DNA of 64,000 bases from NCBI GenBank assembly GCA_037783545.1, contig JBBELK010000052.1, positions 496,001 through 560,000 of the forward strand, given 5' to 3'. This document shows, piece by piece, positions 33,403 to 48,808 of the stretch (position 1 is its first letter; the number at the start of each line of letters is the position of its first letter). Under the pieces are notes generated by a model. It saw nothing but the letters and a program-made list of their open reading frames with translations. It did no database searches and was not told the origin of the DNA. The stretch is from Henricia sp. BOLD:AAB3569. Its lineage: Eukaryota; Echinodermata; Asteroidea; Spinulosida; Echinasteridae. A program made the position numbers and the translations under genes.

Positions 33403-36400
33403 CATACCAAATTACATTAGTGTGACGTAATTTGTTGATTTGTTATGAATTTTTGAATCTGGCAACCTATACCACAGCATACACACAGTGCAGTATATAC
33501 GAGTGTACATAAGCATGTACAATATGCATACATCTGCACTACCCCATTTCTCATAGACAAAGCACATAGTCTATCTCGCTGCTAGAAGGGTCGCTTGCAA
33601 AGCTTGGATCATCATCAAACTTGGTCACAATAAGGAACCCATAGTAAAGTACTATACCAAAGAGGTTACATCTTGATGACGTCACCAGGTGTCAGATTAC
33701 ATGTGTCTGAAATTTAATGCCTTAAAAATTCAAAAATCTGTAAAAATTCAACCGTTTGAGATACAAACATTTTTGTTTCGGCAATGGTCATGACTATCCA
33801 ATGTCTAAATTTCATGCAGAGACAATGACCTTGAATCTTGCTTCCTATTGGTCGAAAACGAGGCTGCCCTGTCATTTAAAACTGGTAGCAGATACAGAGA
33901 TTGGGTCAACGTTGTTAGTCTCAAGACCCCTTGGGCATTCAAAAAATACCAAAAATTAAGTCGTGACACGAAAGAGCGCCCTCTAGCGGCAAGTTGAAAA
34001 ATGGCCAAAACGCGTTTTGAACAGATGTCTGTGGCGAAGTTTTTTGAAATTGGCCCAAAATTGGTGAATATGTTCGCCGAGGGTCAGTGAACATGCCCAT
34101 ACCTTCAAAGGTTTGATGACGTCACCAGGTGTCAAATTACCCTCGGTTGAACATGCATTCGTTTAACAGCTATATCTAGAGAACGAAAAGGCCGATGAAG
34201 GTCAAATTTTGTGTTTTAGGTTTGTTGTGACTTGGTCTAATGCATATTAGCAGAAAAAATTGGTGGCGTAACGATGACGTCATCAAATAAGCCCGTTTGT
34301 GCAGCATACATTAGCCAAGGTCGTTCACTTCCTATAATGGGCGTATGACCTTGAAACCTAGCAGGGACGTAGACTTGGTCATTAACATATAACATACCAA
34401 GTTACATCAGTGTGACGTCATTTGTTGATTTGTTATGAATTTTTGAATCTGGCAACCTATACTACAGCATACACACAGTGCAGTAAATACGAGTGTACAT
34501 AAGCATGTACAATATGCATACATCTGCACTACCCCATATCCCATAGACAAAGCACATAGTCTATCTCGCTGCTAGAAGGGTCGCTTGCAAAGCTTGGATC
34601 ATCATCAAACTTGGTCACAATAAGGAACCCATAGTAAAGTACTATACCAAAGAGGTTACATCTTGATGACGTCACCAGGTGTCAGATTACATGTGTCTGA
34701 AATTTAATGCCTTAAAAATTCAAGAATCTGTAAAAATTCAACCGTTTGAGATACAAACATTTTTGTTTCGGCAATGGTCATGACTATCCAATGTCTAAAT
34801 TTCATGCAGAGACAATGACCTTGAATCTTGCTTCCTATTGGTCGAAAACGAGGCTGCGTCGTCATTTAAAACTGGTAGCAGATACCGAGATTGGGTCAAC
34901 GTTGTTAATCTCGGGACCCCTTGGGCATTAACAAAATACAAAAAGTTAAGTCGTCACACGAAACAGCGCCCTCTAGTGACGAGTTGAAAAAAGACCAAAA
35001 CGTATTTTGAATTGGTCAAATGTATATTATCAGCTAAATATTGTGACGTCACGATGACGTAATCAAATAAGAGTTCCTCAAGTATACATTAACCAAGGTC
35101 GTTTACTTTCTCCATTGGTCGTATGACCTTGAAAACTATCAGGTGCCTGGACCTGGTCATTAACATGTAACATACCAAGTTACATTAGTATGACATGCAT
35201 GATTTGTTGATTTATTATGAATTTTTGAATCTTGTCACTGTGCATACTGTACATGTATATGTACGGTATGTATTTATATTGTACAAAGTGTACATGTAGT
35301 ATTATACAGCATGCAGTTTTACATGCATACAAACATACAAAAAAAGAAAAGCGGAAAGCCATATGCTCTGTTATCAACAGACATACCTCTAGTTTTTTTA
35401 GCTTTTTTTATTCTTCTCCCAAAACCCCATAGACAAAGCGCATGGTCTTTCGGCCTGGCAAAATGGTCACTTGCAAAGCTCGGATCATCATCAAACTTGG
35501 TCACAACAATCACCTCATAGTGAAGTACTGCACAAATGTGTTTACATTTTGATGACGTCATCAGGTGTCAGATTACAAGCGTTTGAAATATATGGCCTTC
35601 AAATTGAAACTTCTGTAAAAATTCAACCGTTTGAGATACAAACTTTATTCTTTCGGCAATGGTCATGACTATCCAAGGTCTAAATTTCATACACAGACAT
35701 TGACCTTGAATCTTGCTTCCTATTGGTCGAAAACGAGGCTGCCCTGTCATTTAAAACTGGTAGCAGATACAGAGATCGGGTCAAAAGTGTTAGTCTCAAG
35801 ACCTCTTGGGCATTCCAAAAATACCAAAAGTTAAGTCGTGACACGAAAGAGCGCCCTCTAGCGGCAAGTTGAAAAATGGCCAAAACCTATTTTGAAGAGA
35901 TGTCTGTGGCGAAGTTTTTGCAAATTGGCCCAAAATTGGTGCATATGTTCACTGAGGGTCAGTGAACATGCCCATACCTTCAAAAGTTTGATGACGTCAC
36001 CGGGTGTCAAATTACACTCAGTTGAACATGCGTTCTTCTAACGGTTATATATAGAGAACGAAAAGGCCGATGGAGGTCAAATTTTGTGTTTTAGGTTTGT
36101 TGTGACTTGGTCTAATGCATATTAGCAGCAAAATTTGGTGGCGTAACGATGACGTCATCAAATAAGCCCGTTTGTGCAGCATACATTTGCCAAGGTCGTT
36201 CACTTCCTCTAATGGGCGTATGACCTTGAAACCTAGCAGGGACGTAGACGTGGTCATTAACATATAACATACCAAGTTACATTAGTGTGACGTCCTTTGT
36301 TGATTTGTTATGAATTTTTTAATCTGGCAACCTATACCACAGCATACACACAGTGCAGTATATACGGGTGTACATAAGCATGAACAATCGCCATACATCT

Positions 36401-39130
36401 GCACTACCCCATTTCCCATAGACAAAGCACATAGTCTATCTCGCTGCTAGAAGGGTCGCTTGCAAAGCTTGGATCATCATCAAACTTGGTCACAATAAGG
36501 AACCCATAGTAAAGTACTATACCAAAGAGGTTACATCTTGATGACGTCACCAGGTGTCAGATTACATGTGTCTGAAATTTAATGCCTTAAAAATTCAAAA
36601 ATCTGTTAAAATTCAACCGTTTGAGATACAAAAATTTTTGTTTCGGCAATGGTCATGACTATCCAATGTCTAAATTTCATGCATAGACAATGACCTTGAA
36701 TCTTGCTTCCTATTGGTCGAAAACGAGGCTGTGTCGTCATTTAAAACTGGTAGCAGATACCGAGATTGGGTCAACGTTGTTAGTCTAAAGACCCCTTGGG
36801 CATTCAAAAAATACCAAAAGTTAAGTCGTGACACGAAAGAGCGCCCTCTAGCGGCAAGTTGAAAAATTGCCAAAACGCGTTTTGAACAGATGTCTGTGGC
36901 GAAGTTTTTTGAAATTGGCCCAAAATTGGTGAATATGTTCGCTGAGGGTCAGTGAACATGCCCATACCTTCAAAAGTTTGATGACGTCAACAGGTGTCAA
37001 ATTACACTCGGTTGAACATGCATTCTTTTAACAGCTATATCTAGAGAACGAAAAGGCCGATGAAGGTCAAATTTTGTGTTTTAGGTTTGTTGTGACTTGG
37101 TCTAATGCATATTAGCAGAAATAATTGGTGGCGTAACGATGACGTCATCAAATAAGCCCGTTTGTGCAGCATACATTAGCCAAGGTCGTTCACTTCCTCT
37201 AATGAGCGTATGACCTTGAAACCTAGCAGGGACGTAGACTTGGTCATTAACATATAACATACCAAGTTACATTAGTGTGACGTCATTTGTTGATTTGTTA
37301 TGAATTTTTGAATCTGGCAACCTATACTACAGCATACACACAGTGCAGTATATACGAGTGTACATAAGCATGTACAATATGCATACATCTGCACTACCCC
37401 ATATCCCATAGACAAAGCACATAGTCTATCTCGCTGCTAGAAGGGTCGCTTGCAAAGCTTGGATCATCATCAAACTTGGTCACAATAAGGAACCCATAGT
37501 AAAGTATTATACCAAAGAGGTTACATCTTGATGACGTCACCAGGTGTCAGATTACATGTGTCTGAAATTTAATGCCTTAAACATTCAAAAATCTGTAAAA
37601 ATTCAACCGTTTGAGATACAAAAATTTTTGTTTCGGCAATGGTCATGACTATCCAATGTCTAAATTTCATGCAGAGACAATGACCTTGAATCTTGCTTCC
37701 TATTGGTCGAAAACGAGGCTGCGTCGTCATTTAAAACTGGTAGCAGATACCAAGATTGGGTCAACGTTGTTAGTCTAAAGACCCCTTGGGCACCCCAAAA
37801 ATACAACAGGTTAAGTCGTCACACGAAACAGCGCCCTCTATTGACGAGTTGAAAAAGACCAAAACGTATTTTGAATTGGTCAAATGTATATTATCAGCTA
37901 AATATTGTGACGTCACGATGACGTAATCAAATAAGAGTTCCTCAAGTATACATTAACCAAGGTCGTTTACTTTCTCCATTGGTCGTATGACCTTGAAAAC
38001 TATCAGGTGCCTGGACCTGGTCATTAACATGTAACATACCAAGTTACATTAGTATGACATGCATGATTTGTTGATTTATTATGAATTTTTGAATCTTGTC
38101 ACTGTGCATATTGTACATGTATATGTACAGTATGTATTTATATTGTACAAAGTGTACATGTAGTATTATACAGCATGCAGTTTTACATGCATACAAACAT
38201 ACAAAAAAAGAAAAGCGGAAAGCCATATGCTCTGTTATCAACAGACATACCTCTAGTTTAGCTTTTTTTATTCTTCCGTCAAAACCCCATAGACAAAGCG
38301 CATGGTCTTTCGGCCTGGCAAAATGGTCCCTTGCAAAGCTCGGATCATCATCAAACTTGGTCACAACAATCACCTCATTATGAAGTACTGCACAAATGTG
38401 TTTACATTTTGATGACGTCATCAGGTGTCAGATTACAAGCGTTTGAAATATATGGCCTTCAATATTGAAACATCTGTAAAAATTCAACCGTTTCAGATAC
38501 AAACTTTATTCCTTCGGCAATGGTCATGACTATCCAAGGTCTGAATTCCGTACACAGACATTGACCTTGAATCTTGCTTCCTATTGGTCGAAAACGAGGC
38601 TGCCCTGTCATTTAAAACTGGTAGCAGATACAGAGATCGGGTCAAAGGTGTTAGTCTCAAGACCCCTTGGGCATTCAAAAAATACCAAAAGTTAAGTCGT
38701 CGTACGAAAGAGCGCCCTCTAGCGGCAAGTTGAAAAATGGCCAAAACGCATTTTGAAGAGATGTCTGTGGCGAAGTTTTTGCAAATTGGCCCAAAATTGG
38801 TGCATATGTTCACTGAGGGTCAGTGAACATGCCCATACCTTCAAAAGTTTGATGACGTCAATAGGTGTCAAATTACACTCAGTTGAACATGCGTTCTTCT
38901 AACGGCTATATCTAGAGAACGAAAAGGCCGATGGAGGTCAAATGTTGTGTTTTAGTATTGTTGTGACTTAATCTAATGCATATTATCAGCAAAATTTGGT
39001 AGCGTAACGATGACGTCATCAAATAAGCGCGTTTGTGCAGCATACATTAGCCAAGGTCGTTCACTTCCTCTATTGGTCGTATGACCTTGAAACCTTGCAG
39101 TGACGTAGACTTGGTCATTAACATATAACA
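33403..39130 (-). repeat. two successive A-C-B higher-order repeats (~2.86 kb each)
   Basis: Monomer boundaries at about 33403, 34393, 35172, 36268, 37258, 38035 and 39130 give spacings 990, 779, 1096, 990, 777, 1095. Corresponding monomers three positions apart resemble each other more than neighbours do. Confidence 0.8.
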
Positions 39131-39719
39131 TACCAAGTTACATTAGTGTGACGTCATTTGTTGATTTGTTATTAATTTTTTAATCTAGCAACCTATACTT
39201 CAGCATACACACAGTGCAGTATATATGAGTGTACATAAACATGCATACACTATACCCAAGTCCCATAGACAAACCACAGTCTGTATCGTTGGTCTAAGGG
39301 TCGCTTGCAAAGCTTTGATCATCATCAAACCTGGTCACAATAAGGAACCCATAGTAAAGTACTTTACCAAAGATGTTACATCTTGATGACGTCACCAGGT
39401 GTCCGATTACATGCGCCTGAAATTGAATGCCTTACAAATTCAAAAATCTGTAAAAAATTCAACCGTTTGAGATACGAACTTGTTTCCTTCGATACTGGTA
39501 ATGACTATCCAAGGTCTAAATTTTATGCACAGACATTGACCTTGAATCTTGCTTCCTCTTGGTCAAAAACGAGGCTGCCTTGTCATTTAAAACTGGTAGC
39601 AGAGTGTACAGAGTGTACATGTAGTATTATACAGCATGCAGTTTTACATGCATACAAACATAAACAATACAAAAAGCGGAAAGCCATATGCTCTGTTATC
39701 AACAGACATACCTCTAGTT

Positions 39720-39949
39720 TTTTTGGCTTTCCGCACTCCTGCGGAAAGCCTTTGAAACTGTTCTGATTTTTTTTTTTTTTTTTGGCTTTCCGCACTCCTG
39801 CGGAAAGCCTTTGAAACTGTTCTGATTTTTTTTTTTTTTTTTTGGCTTTCCGCACTCCTGCGGAAAGCCTTTGAAACTGTTCTGATTTTTTTTTTTTTTT
39901 TTTTTTTTTTGGCTTTCCGCACTCCTGCGGAAAGCCTTTGAAACTGTTC

Positions 39950-39990
<41 letters not shown>
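39720..39990 (-). repeat. hairpin/poly(A) minisatellite (4 units)
   Basis: Four more units of the 42-bp hairpin sequence with T runs (A runs on the minus strand) of about 17 to 31, in a truncated B-type monomer. Confidence 0.88.
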
Positions 39991-39991
<1 letters not shown>

Positions 39992-42900
39992 CTTTTTTTA
40001 TTCTTCTCCCAAAACCCCATAGACAAAGCGCATGGTCTTTCTACCTGGCAAAATGGTCACTTGCAAAACTCGGATCATCATCAAACTTGGTCACAACAAT
40101 CACCTCATAATGAAGTGCTGCACAAATGTGTTTACATTTTGATGACGTCATAAGGTGTCAGATTACAAGCGTTTGAAATATATGGCCTTCAACATTCAAA
40201 CATCTGTAAAAATTCAACCGTTTGAGATACAAACTTTATTCCTTCGGCAATGGTCATGACTATCCAAGGTCTAAATTTCATACACAGACATTGACCTTGA
40301 ATCTTGCTTCCTATTGGTCGAAAACGAGGCTGCCCTGTCATTTAAAACTGATAGCAGATACCGAGATCGGGTCAAAAGTGTTAGTCTCAGGACCCCTTGG
40401 GCATCAAAAAAATACCAAAAGTTAGGTCGTCACACGAAAGAGCGCCCTCTAGCGGCAAGTTGAAAAATGGCCAAAACGCGTTTTGAAGAGATGTCTGTGG
40501 CGAAGTTTTTGCAAATTGGCCCAAAATTGGTGCATATGTTCACTGAGGGCCAGTGAACACGCCCATACCTTCAAAAGTTTGATGACGTCACCAGGTGTCA
40601 AATTACACTCAGTTGAACATGCGTTCTTCTAACGGTTATATCTAGAGAACGAAAAGGCCGATGAAGGTCAAATTTTGTGTTTTAGGTTTGTTGTGACTTG
40701 GTCTAATGCATATTAGCAGCAAAATTTGGTGGCGTAACGATGACGTCATCAAATAAGCCCGTTTGTGCAGCATACATTAGCCAAGGTCGTTCACTTCCTC
40801 TAATGGGCGTATGACCTTGAAACCTAGCAGGGACGTAGACTTGGTCATTAACATATAACATACCAAGTTACATTAGTGTGACGTCATTTGTTGATTTGTT
40901 ATGAATTTTTGAATCTGGCAACCTTTACAACAGCATACACACAGTGCAGTATATACGAGTGTACACAAGCATGTACAATATGCATACATCTGCACTACAA
41001 CATATCCCATAGACAAAGCACATAGTCTATCCCGCTGCTAGAAGGGTCGCTTGCAAAGCTTGGATCATCATCAAACTTGGTCAAAATGAGGAACCCAAAG
41101 TAAAGTACTATACCAAAGAGGTTACATATTAACGACGTCACCAGGTGTCAGATTACAAGCGTTTGAAATATATGGCCTTCAATATTGAAACTTCTGTAAA
41201 AATTCAACCGTTTGAGATACAAACTTTATTCCTTCGGCAATGGTCATGACTATCCAAGGTCTAAATTTCATACACAGACATTGACCTTGAATCTTGCTTC
41301 CTATTGGTCGAAAACGAGGCTGCCCTGTCATTTAAAACTGGTAGCAGATACAGAGATTGGGTCAAAAGTGTTAGTCTCAAGACCTCTTGGGCATTCCAAA
41401 AATACCAAAAGTTAAGTCGTGACACGAAAGAGCGCCCTCTAGCGGCAAGTTGAAAAATGGCCAAAACCTATTTTGAAGAGATGTCTGTGGCGAAGTTTTT
41501 GTAAATTGGCCCAAAATTGGTGCATATGTTGACTGAGGGTCAGTGAACATGCCCATACCTTCAAAAGTTTGATGACGTCACCAGGTGTCAAATTACACTC
41601 GGTTGAACATGCATTATTTTAACAGCTATATCTATAGAACGAAAATGCCGATCAAGGTCAAATGTTGTGTTTTAGGTTTGTTATGACTTGGTCTAATGCA
41701 TATTAGCAGCAAAACTTGGTGGCGTAACGATGACGTCATCAAATAAGCCCGTTTGTGCAGCATGCATTAACCAAGGCCGTTTACTTCCTCTAATGGTCGT
41801 ACGACCTTGAAACCTAGCAGGGACGTAGACTTGGTCATTGACATGTAACATACCAAGTTACAATAGTGTGACGTCATTTGTTGATTTGTTATGAATTTTT
41901 GAATCTGGCAACCTATACTACAGCATACACACTGTGCAGTATATTATGAGTATACATAAGCATATATAATATGCATACATCTGCACTGCGCCATATCCCG
42001 TAGACAAAGCAGTTTGATTACGTCGCCAGGTGTCAAATTACACTCGGTTAAACATGCGTTCTTCTAACGGTTATATCTAGAGAACGAAATAGCCGATGGA
42101 GGTCAAATTTTGTGTTTTAGCAGGTACGTAGAGTTTTACATGCATACAAACATACAAAAAAACAAAAGCGGAAAGCCATATGCTCTGTTATCAACAGACA
42201 TACCTCTAGTTTTTAGCTTTTTTTATTCTTCTCCCAAAACCCCATAGACAAAGCGCATGGTCTTTCGGCCTGGCAAAACGGTCACTTGCAAAGCTCGGAT
42301 CATCATCAAACTTGGTCACAACAATCACCTCATAGTGAAGTACTGCACAAATGTGTTTACATTTTGATGACGTCATCAGGTGTCAGATTACAAGCGTTTG
42401 AAATATATGGCCTTCAAATTGAAACTTCTGTAAAAATTCAACCGTTTGAGATACAAACTTTATTCTTTCGGCAATGGTCATGACTATCCAAGGTCTAAAT
42501 TTCATACACAGACATTGACCTTGAATCTTGCTTCCTATTGGTCGAAAACGAGGCTGCCCTGTCATTTAAATCTGGTAGCAGATACAGAGATCGGGTCAAA
42601 AGTGTTAGTCTCAAGACCTCTTGGGCATTCCAAAAATACCAAAAGTTAAGTCGTGACACGAAAGAGCGCCCTCTAGCGGCAAGTTGAAAAATGGCCAAAA
42701 CCTATTTTGAAGAGATGTCTGTGGCGAAGTTTTTGCAAATTGGCCCAAAATTGGTGCATATGTTCACTGAGGGTCAGTGAACATGCCCATACCTTCAAAA
42801 GTTTGATGACGTCACCAGGTGTCAAATTACACTCAGTTGAACATGCGTTCTTCTAACGGTTATATATAGAGAACGAAAAGGCCGATGGAGGTCAAATTTT

Positions 42901-43084
42901 GTGTTTTAGGTTTGTTGTGACTTGGTCTAATGCATATAAGCAGCAAAATTTGGTGGCGTAACGATGACGTCATCAAATAAGCCCGTTTGTGCAGCATACA
43001 TTTGCCAAGGTCGTTCACTTCCTCTAATGGGCGTATGACCTTGAAACCTAGCAGGGACGTAGACGTGGTCATTAACATATAACA

Positions 43085-46000
43085 TACCAAGTTACATTAG
43101 TGTGACGTCCTTTGTTGATTTGTTATGAATTTTTGAATCTGGCAACCTATACTACAGCATACACACAGTGCAGTATATACATATATACGAGTGTACATAA
43201 GCATGTACAATATGCATACATCTGCACTATCCCATAGACAAAGCACACAGTCTGTCTCGGTGCTAGAAGAGTCGCTTGCAAAGCTTGGATCATCATCAAA
43301 CTTAGTCACAATAAGGAACCCATAGTAAAGTACTATACCAAAGAGGTTAGATCTTGATGACGTCACCAGGTGTTAGATTACATGTGTCTGAAATTTAATG
43401 CCTTGCAAATTGAAAAATCTGTAAAAATTGAACCGTTTGAGATACAATCTTTATTCTTTCGGCACTGGTCATGACTATCCAAGGTCTAAATTTCATGCAG
43501 AGACATTGACCTTGAATCTTGTTTCCTATTGGTCGAAAACGAGGCTGCCTTGTCATTTAAAACTGGTAAGCGATGCCGAGATCGTGTCAACGGTGTTAGT
43601 CTCGGGACCCCTTGGGCATTACAAAAATACAAAAAGTTAAGTCGTCACACGAAACAGCGCCCTCTAGCGGCATGTTGAAAAATGGCCAAAACGCATTTTT
43701 AAGAGATGTCTGTGGCGAAGTTTTTGCAAATTGGCCCAAAATTGGTGCATATGTTCACTGAGGGTCAGTGAATATGCCCATACTTTCAAAAGTTTGATGA
43801 CGTCACCAGGTGTCAAATTACACTCGCTTGAACGTGCATCCTTTTAACAGCTATATCTAGAGAACGAAACGGCCGATGAAGGTCAAATATTTTGTTTCAG
43901 GTTTGTTGTGACTTGGTCTAACGCATATTAGCAGCAAAATTTGGTGGCGTAACGATAACGTCATGAAATAAGCCCGTTTGTACAGCATACATTAGCCAAG
44001 GTCGTTCACTTCCTCTAATGGTCGTATGACCTTGAAACCGAGCAGGGACGTAGACTTGGTCATTAACATATAACATACCAAGTTACATTAGTGTGACGTC
44101 ATTTGTTGATTTGTTATGAATTTTTGAATCTGGCAACCTATACTACAGCATACACACAGTGCAGTATATACATGTATACGAGTGTACATAAGCATGTACA
44201 ATATGCATACATCTGCACTATCCCATAGACAAAGCACACAGTCTGTCTCGGTGCTAGAAGAGTCGCTTGCAAAGCTTGGATCATCATCAAACTTAGTCAC
44301 AATAAGGAACCCATAGTAAAGTACTATACCAAAGAGGTTAGATCTTGATGACGTCACCAGGTGTCAGATTACATGTGTCTGAAATTTAATGCCTTACAAA
44401 TTGAAAAATCTGTAAAAATTCAACCGTTTGAGATACAATCTTTATTCTTTCGGCACTGGTCATGACTATCCAAGGTCTAAATTTCATGCAGAGACATTGA
44501 CCTTGAATCTTGTTTCCTATTGGTCGAAAACGAGGCTGCCTTGTCATTTAAAACTGGTAAGCGATGCCGAGATCGTGTCAACGGTGTTAGTCTCAGGACC
44601 CCTTGGGCATTCAAAAAATACAAAAAGTTAAGTCGTCACACGAAACAGCGCCCTCTAGTGACGAGTTGAAAAAAGACCAAAACGTATTTTGAATTGGTCA
44701 AATGTATCAGCTAAATATTGTGACGTCACGATGACGTAATCAAATAAGAGTTCCTCAAGTATACATTAACCAAGGTCGTTTACTTTCTCCATTGGTCGTA
44801 TGACCTTGAAAACTATCAGGTGCCTGGACCTGGTCATTAACATGTAACATACCAAGTTACATTAGTATGACATGCATGATTTGTTGATTTATTATGAATT
44901 TTTGAATCTTGTCACTGTGTATACTGTACATGTATATGTACGGTATGTACTTATATTGTACAAAGTGTACATGTAGTATTATACAGCATGCAGTTTTACA
45001 TGCATACAAACATACAAAAAAAGAAAAGCGGAAAGCCATATGCTCTGTTATCAACAGACATACCTCTAGTTTAGCTTTTTTTATTCTTCTCCCAAAACCT
45101 CATAGACAAAGCGCATGGTCTTTCGGCCTGGCAAAATGGTCACTTGCAAAGCTCGGATCATCATCAAACTTGGTCACAACAATCACCTCATAATGAAGTA
45201 CTGCACAAATGTGTTTACATTTTGATGACGTCATCAGGTGTCGGATTACAAGCGTTTGAAATATATGGCCTTCAAATTGAAACTTCTGTAAAAATTCAAC
45301 CGTTTGAGATACAAACTTTATTCTTTCGGCAATGGTCATGACTATCCAAGGTCTAAATTTCATACACAGACATTGACCTTGAATCTTGCTTCCTATTGGT
45401 CGAAAACGAGGCTGCCCTGTCATTTAAAACTGGTAGCAGATACAGAGATCGGGTCAAAAGTGTTAGTCTCAAGACCTCTTGGGCATTCCAAAAATACCAA
45501 AAGTTAAGTCGTGACACGAAAGAGCGCCCTCTAGCGGCAAGTTGAAAAATGGCCAAAACCTATTTTGAAGAGATGTCTGTGGCGAAGTTTTTGCAAATTG
45601 GCCCAAAATTGGTGCATATGTTCACTGAGGGTCAGTGAACACGCCCATACCTTCAAAAGTTTGATGACGTCACCAGGTGTCAAATTACACTCAGTTGAAC
45701 ATGCGTTCTTCTAACGGTTATATCTAGAGAACGAAAAGGCCGATGGAGGTCAAATTTTGTGTTTTAGGTTTGTTGTGACTTGGTCTAATGCATATTAGCA
45801 GCAAAATTTGGTGGCGTAACGATGACGTCATCAAATAAGCCCGTTTGTGCAGCATAAATTAGCCAAGGTCGTTCACTTCCTCTATTGGTCGTATGACCTT
45901 GAAACCTTGCAGGGACGTAGACTTGGTCATTGACATGTAACATACCAAGTTACATTAGTGTGACGGCATTTGTTGATTTGTTATGAATTTTTTAATCTGG

Positions 46001-48808
46001 CAACCTATACTACAGCATACACACTGTGCAGTATATTATGAGTATACATAAGCATGTACAATATGCATACATCTGCACTACGCCATATCCCATAGACAAA
46101 GCACATAGTCTGTCTCACTGGTAGAAGGGTGGCTTGCAAAGCTTGGATCATCATCAAACTTGGTCACAATAAGGAACCCATACTAAAGTACTATACCAAA
46201 GAGGTTACATCTTGATGACGTCATCAGGTGTCCAATTACAAGCGTTTGAAATTTAATGCCTTACATATTCAAAAATCTGTAAAAATTCAACCGTTTGAGA
46301 TACAAACTTGATTCATTCGGCAATGGTCATGACTATCCAAGGTCTAAATTTCATACTAAGACATTGACCTTGAATCTTGCTTCCTATTGGTCGAAAACGA
46401 GGCTGCCCTGTCATTTAAAACTGGTAGCAGATACCGAGATTGGGTCAACGTTGTTAGTCTCGGGACCCCTTGGGCATTTCTAAAATACCAAATGTTAAGT
46501 CGTCACACGAAACAGCGCCCTCTAGCGGCAAGTTGAAAAATGGCCAAAACGCATTTTGAAGAGATGTCTGTGGCGAAGTTTTTGCAAATTGGCCCAAAAT
46601 TGGTGCATATGTTCACTGAGGGTCAGTGAATATGCCCATACTTTCAAAAGTTTGATGACGTCACCAGGTGTCAAATTACACTCGCTTGAACGTGCATCAT
46701 TTTAACAGCTATATCTAGAGAACGAAACGGCCGATGAAGGTCAAATATTTTGTTTCAGGTTTGTTGTGACTTGGTCTAACGCATATTAGCAGCAAAATTT
46801 GGTGGCGTAACGATGACGTCATGAAATAAGCCCGTTTGTACAGCATACATTAGCCAAGGTCGTTCACTTCCTCTAATGGTCGTATGACCTTGAAACCGAG
46901 CAGGGACGTAGACTTGGTCATTAACATATAACATACCAAGTTACATTAGTGTGACGTCATTTGTTGATTTGTTATGAATTTTTGAATCTGGCAACCTATA
47001 CTACAGCATACACACAGTGCAGTATATACATGTATACGAGTGTACATAAGCATGTACAATATGCATACATCTGCACTATCCCATAGACAAAGCACACAGT
47101 CTGTCTCGGTGCTAGAAGAGTCGCTTGCAAAGCTTGGATCATCATCAAACTTAGTCACAATAAGGAACCCATAGTAAAGTACTATACCAAAGAGGTTAGA
47201 TCTTGATGACGTCACCAGGTGTCATATTACATGTGTCTGAAATTTAATGCCTTACAAATTGAAAAATCTGTAAAAATTCAACCGTTTGAGATACAATCTT
47301 TATTCTTTCGGCACTGGTCATGACTATCCAAGGTCTAAATTTCATGCAGAGACATTGACCTTGAATCTTGTTTCCTATTGGTCGAAAACGAGGCTGCCTT
47401 GTCATTTAAAACTGGTAAGCGATGCCGAGATCGTGTCAACGGTGTTAGTCTCAGGACCCCTTGGGCATTCAAAAAATACAAAAAGTTAAGTCGTCACACG
47501 AAACAGCGCCCTCTAGTGACAAGTTGAAAAAAGACCAAAACGTATTTTGAATTGGTCAAATGTATATTATCAGCTAAATATTGTGACGTCACGATGACGT
47601 AATCAAATAAGAGTTCCTCAAGTATACATTAACCAAGGTCGTTTACTTTCTCCATTGGTCGTATGACCTTGAAAACTATCAGGTGCCTGGACCTGGTCAT
47701 TAACATGTAACATACCAAGTTACATTAGTATGACATGCATGATTTGTTGATTTATTATGAATTTTTGAATCTTGTCACTGTGCATACTGTACATGTATAT
47801 GTACGGTATGTATTTATATTGTACAAAGTGTACATGTAGTATTATACAGCATGCAGTTTTACATGCATACAAACATACAAAAAAAGAAAAGCGGAAAGCC
47901 ATATGCTCTGTTATCAACAGACATACCTCTAGTTTTTTTAGCTTTTTTTATTCTTCCGTCAAAACCCCATAGACAAAGCGCATGGTCTTTCGGCCTGGCA
48001 AAATGGTCACTTGCAAAGCTCGGATCATCATCAAACTTGGTCACAACAATCACCTCATAGTGAAGTACTGCACAAATGTGTTTACATCTTGATGACGTCA
48101 CCAGGTGTCAGATTACAAGCGTTTGAAATATATGGCCTTCAATATTGAAACATCTGTAAAAATTCAACCGTTTGAGATACAAACTTTATTCCTTCGGCAA
48201 TGTTCATGACTATCCAAGGTCTAACTTTCGTACACAGACATTGACCTTGAATCTTGCTTTCTATTGGTCGAAAACGAGGCTGGCTTGTCATTTAAAACTG
48301 GTAGCAGATACCAAGATGGAATCAACGGTGTTAGTCTCAAGACCCCTTGGGCATTCAAACAATACCAAAAGTTAAGTCGTGACACGAAAGAGCGCCCTCT
48401 AGCGGCAAGTTGAAAAATGGCCAAAACGCGTTTTGAACAGATGTCTGTGGCGAAGTTTTTGCAAATTGGCCCAAAATTGGTGCATATGTTGACTGAGGGT
48501 CAGTGAACATGCCCATACCTTCAAAAGTTTGATGACGTCACCAGGTGTCAAATTACACTCAGTTGAACATGCGTTCTTATAACGGTTATATCTAGAGAAC
48601 GAAAAGGCCGATGGAGGTCAACTTGTGTGTTTTAGGTTTGTTGTGACTTGGTCTAATGCATATTAGCAGCAAAATTTGGTGGCGTAACGATGACGTCATG
48701 AAATGAGCCCGTTTGTACAGCATACATTAGCCAAGGTCGTTCACTTCCTCTAATGGTCGTATGACCTTGAAACCGAGCAGGGACGTAGACTTGGTCATTA
48801 ACATATAA
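43085..48808 (-). repeat. two further A-C-B higher-order repeats (~2.86 kb each)
   Basis: Boundaries at about 43085, 44070, 44850, 45950, 46935, 47713 and 48808 repeat the spacing pattern 985, 780, 1100, 985, 778, 1095. Same order and orientation as 33403-39130. Confidence 0.8.
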
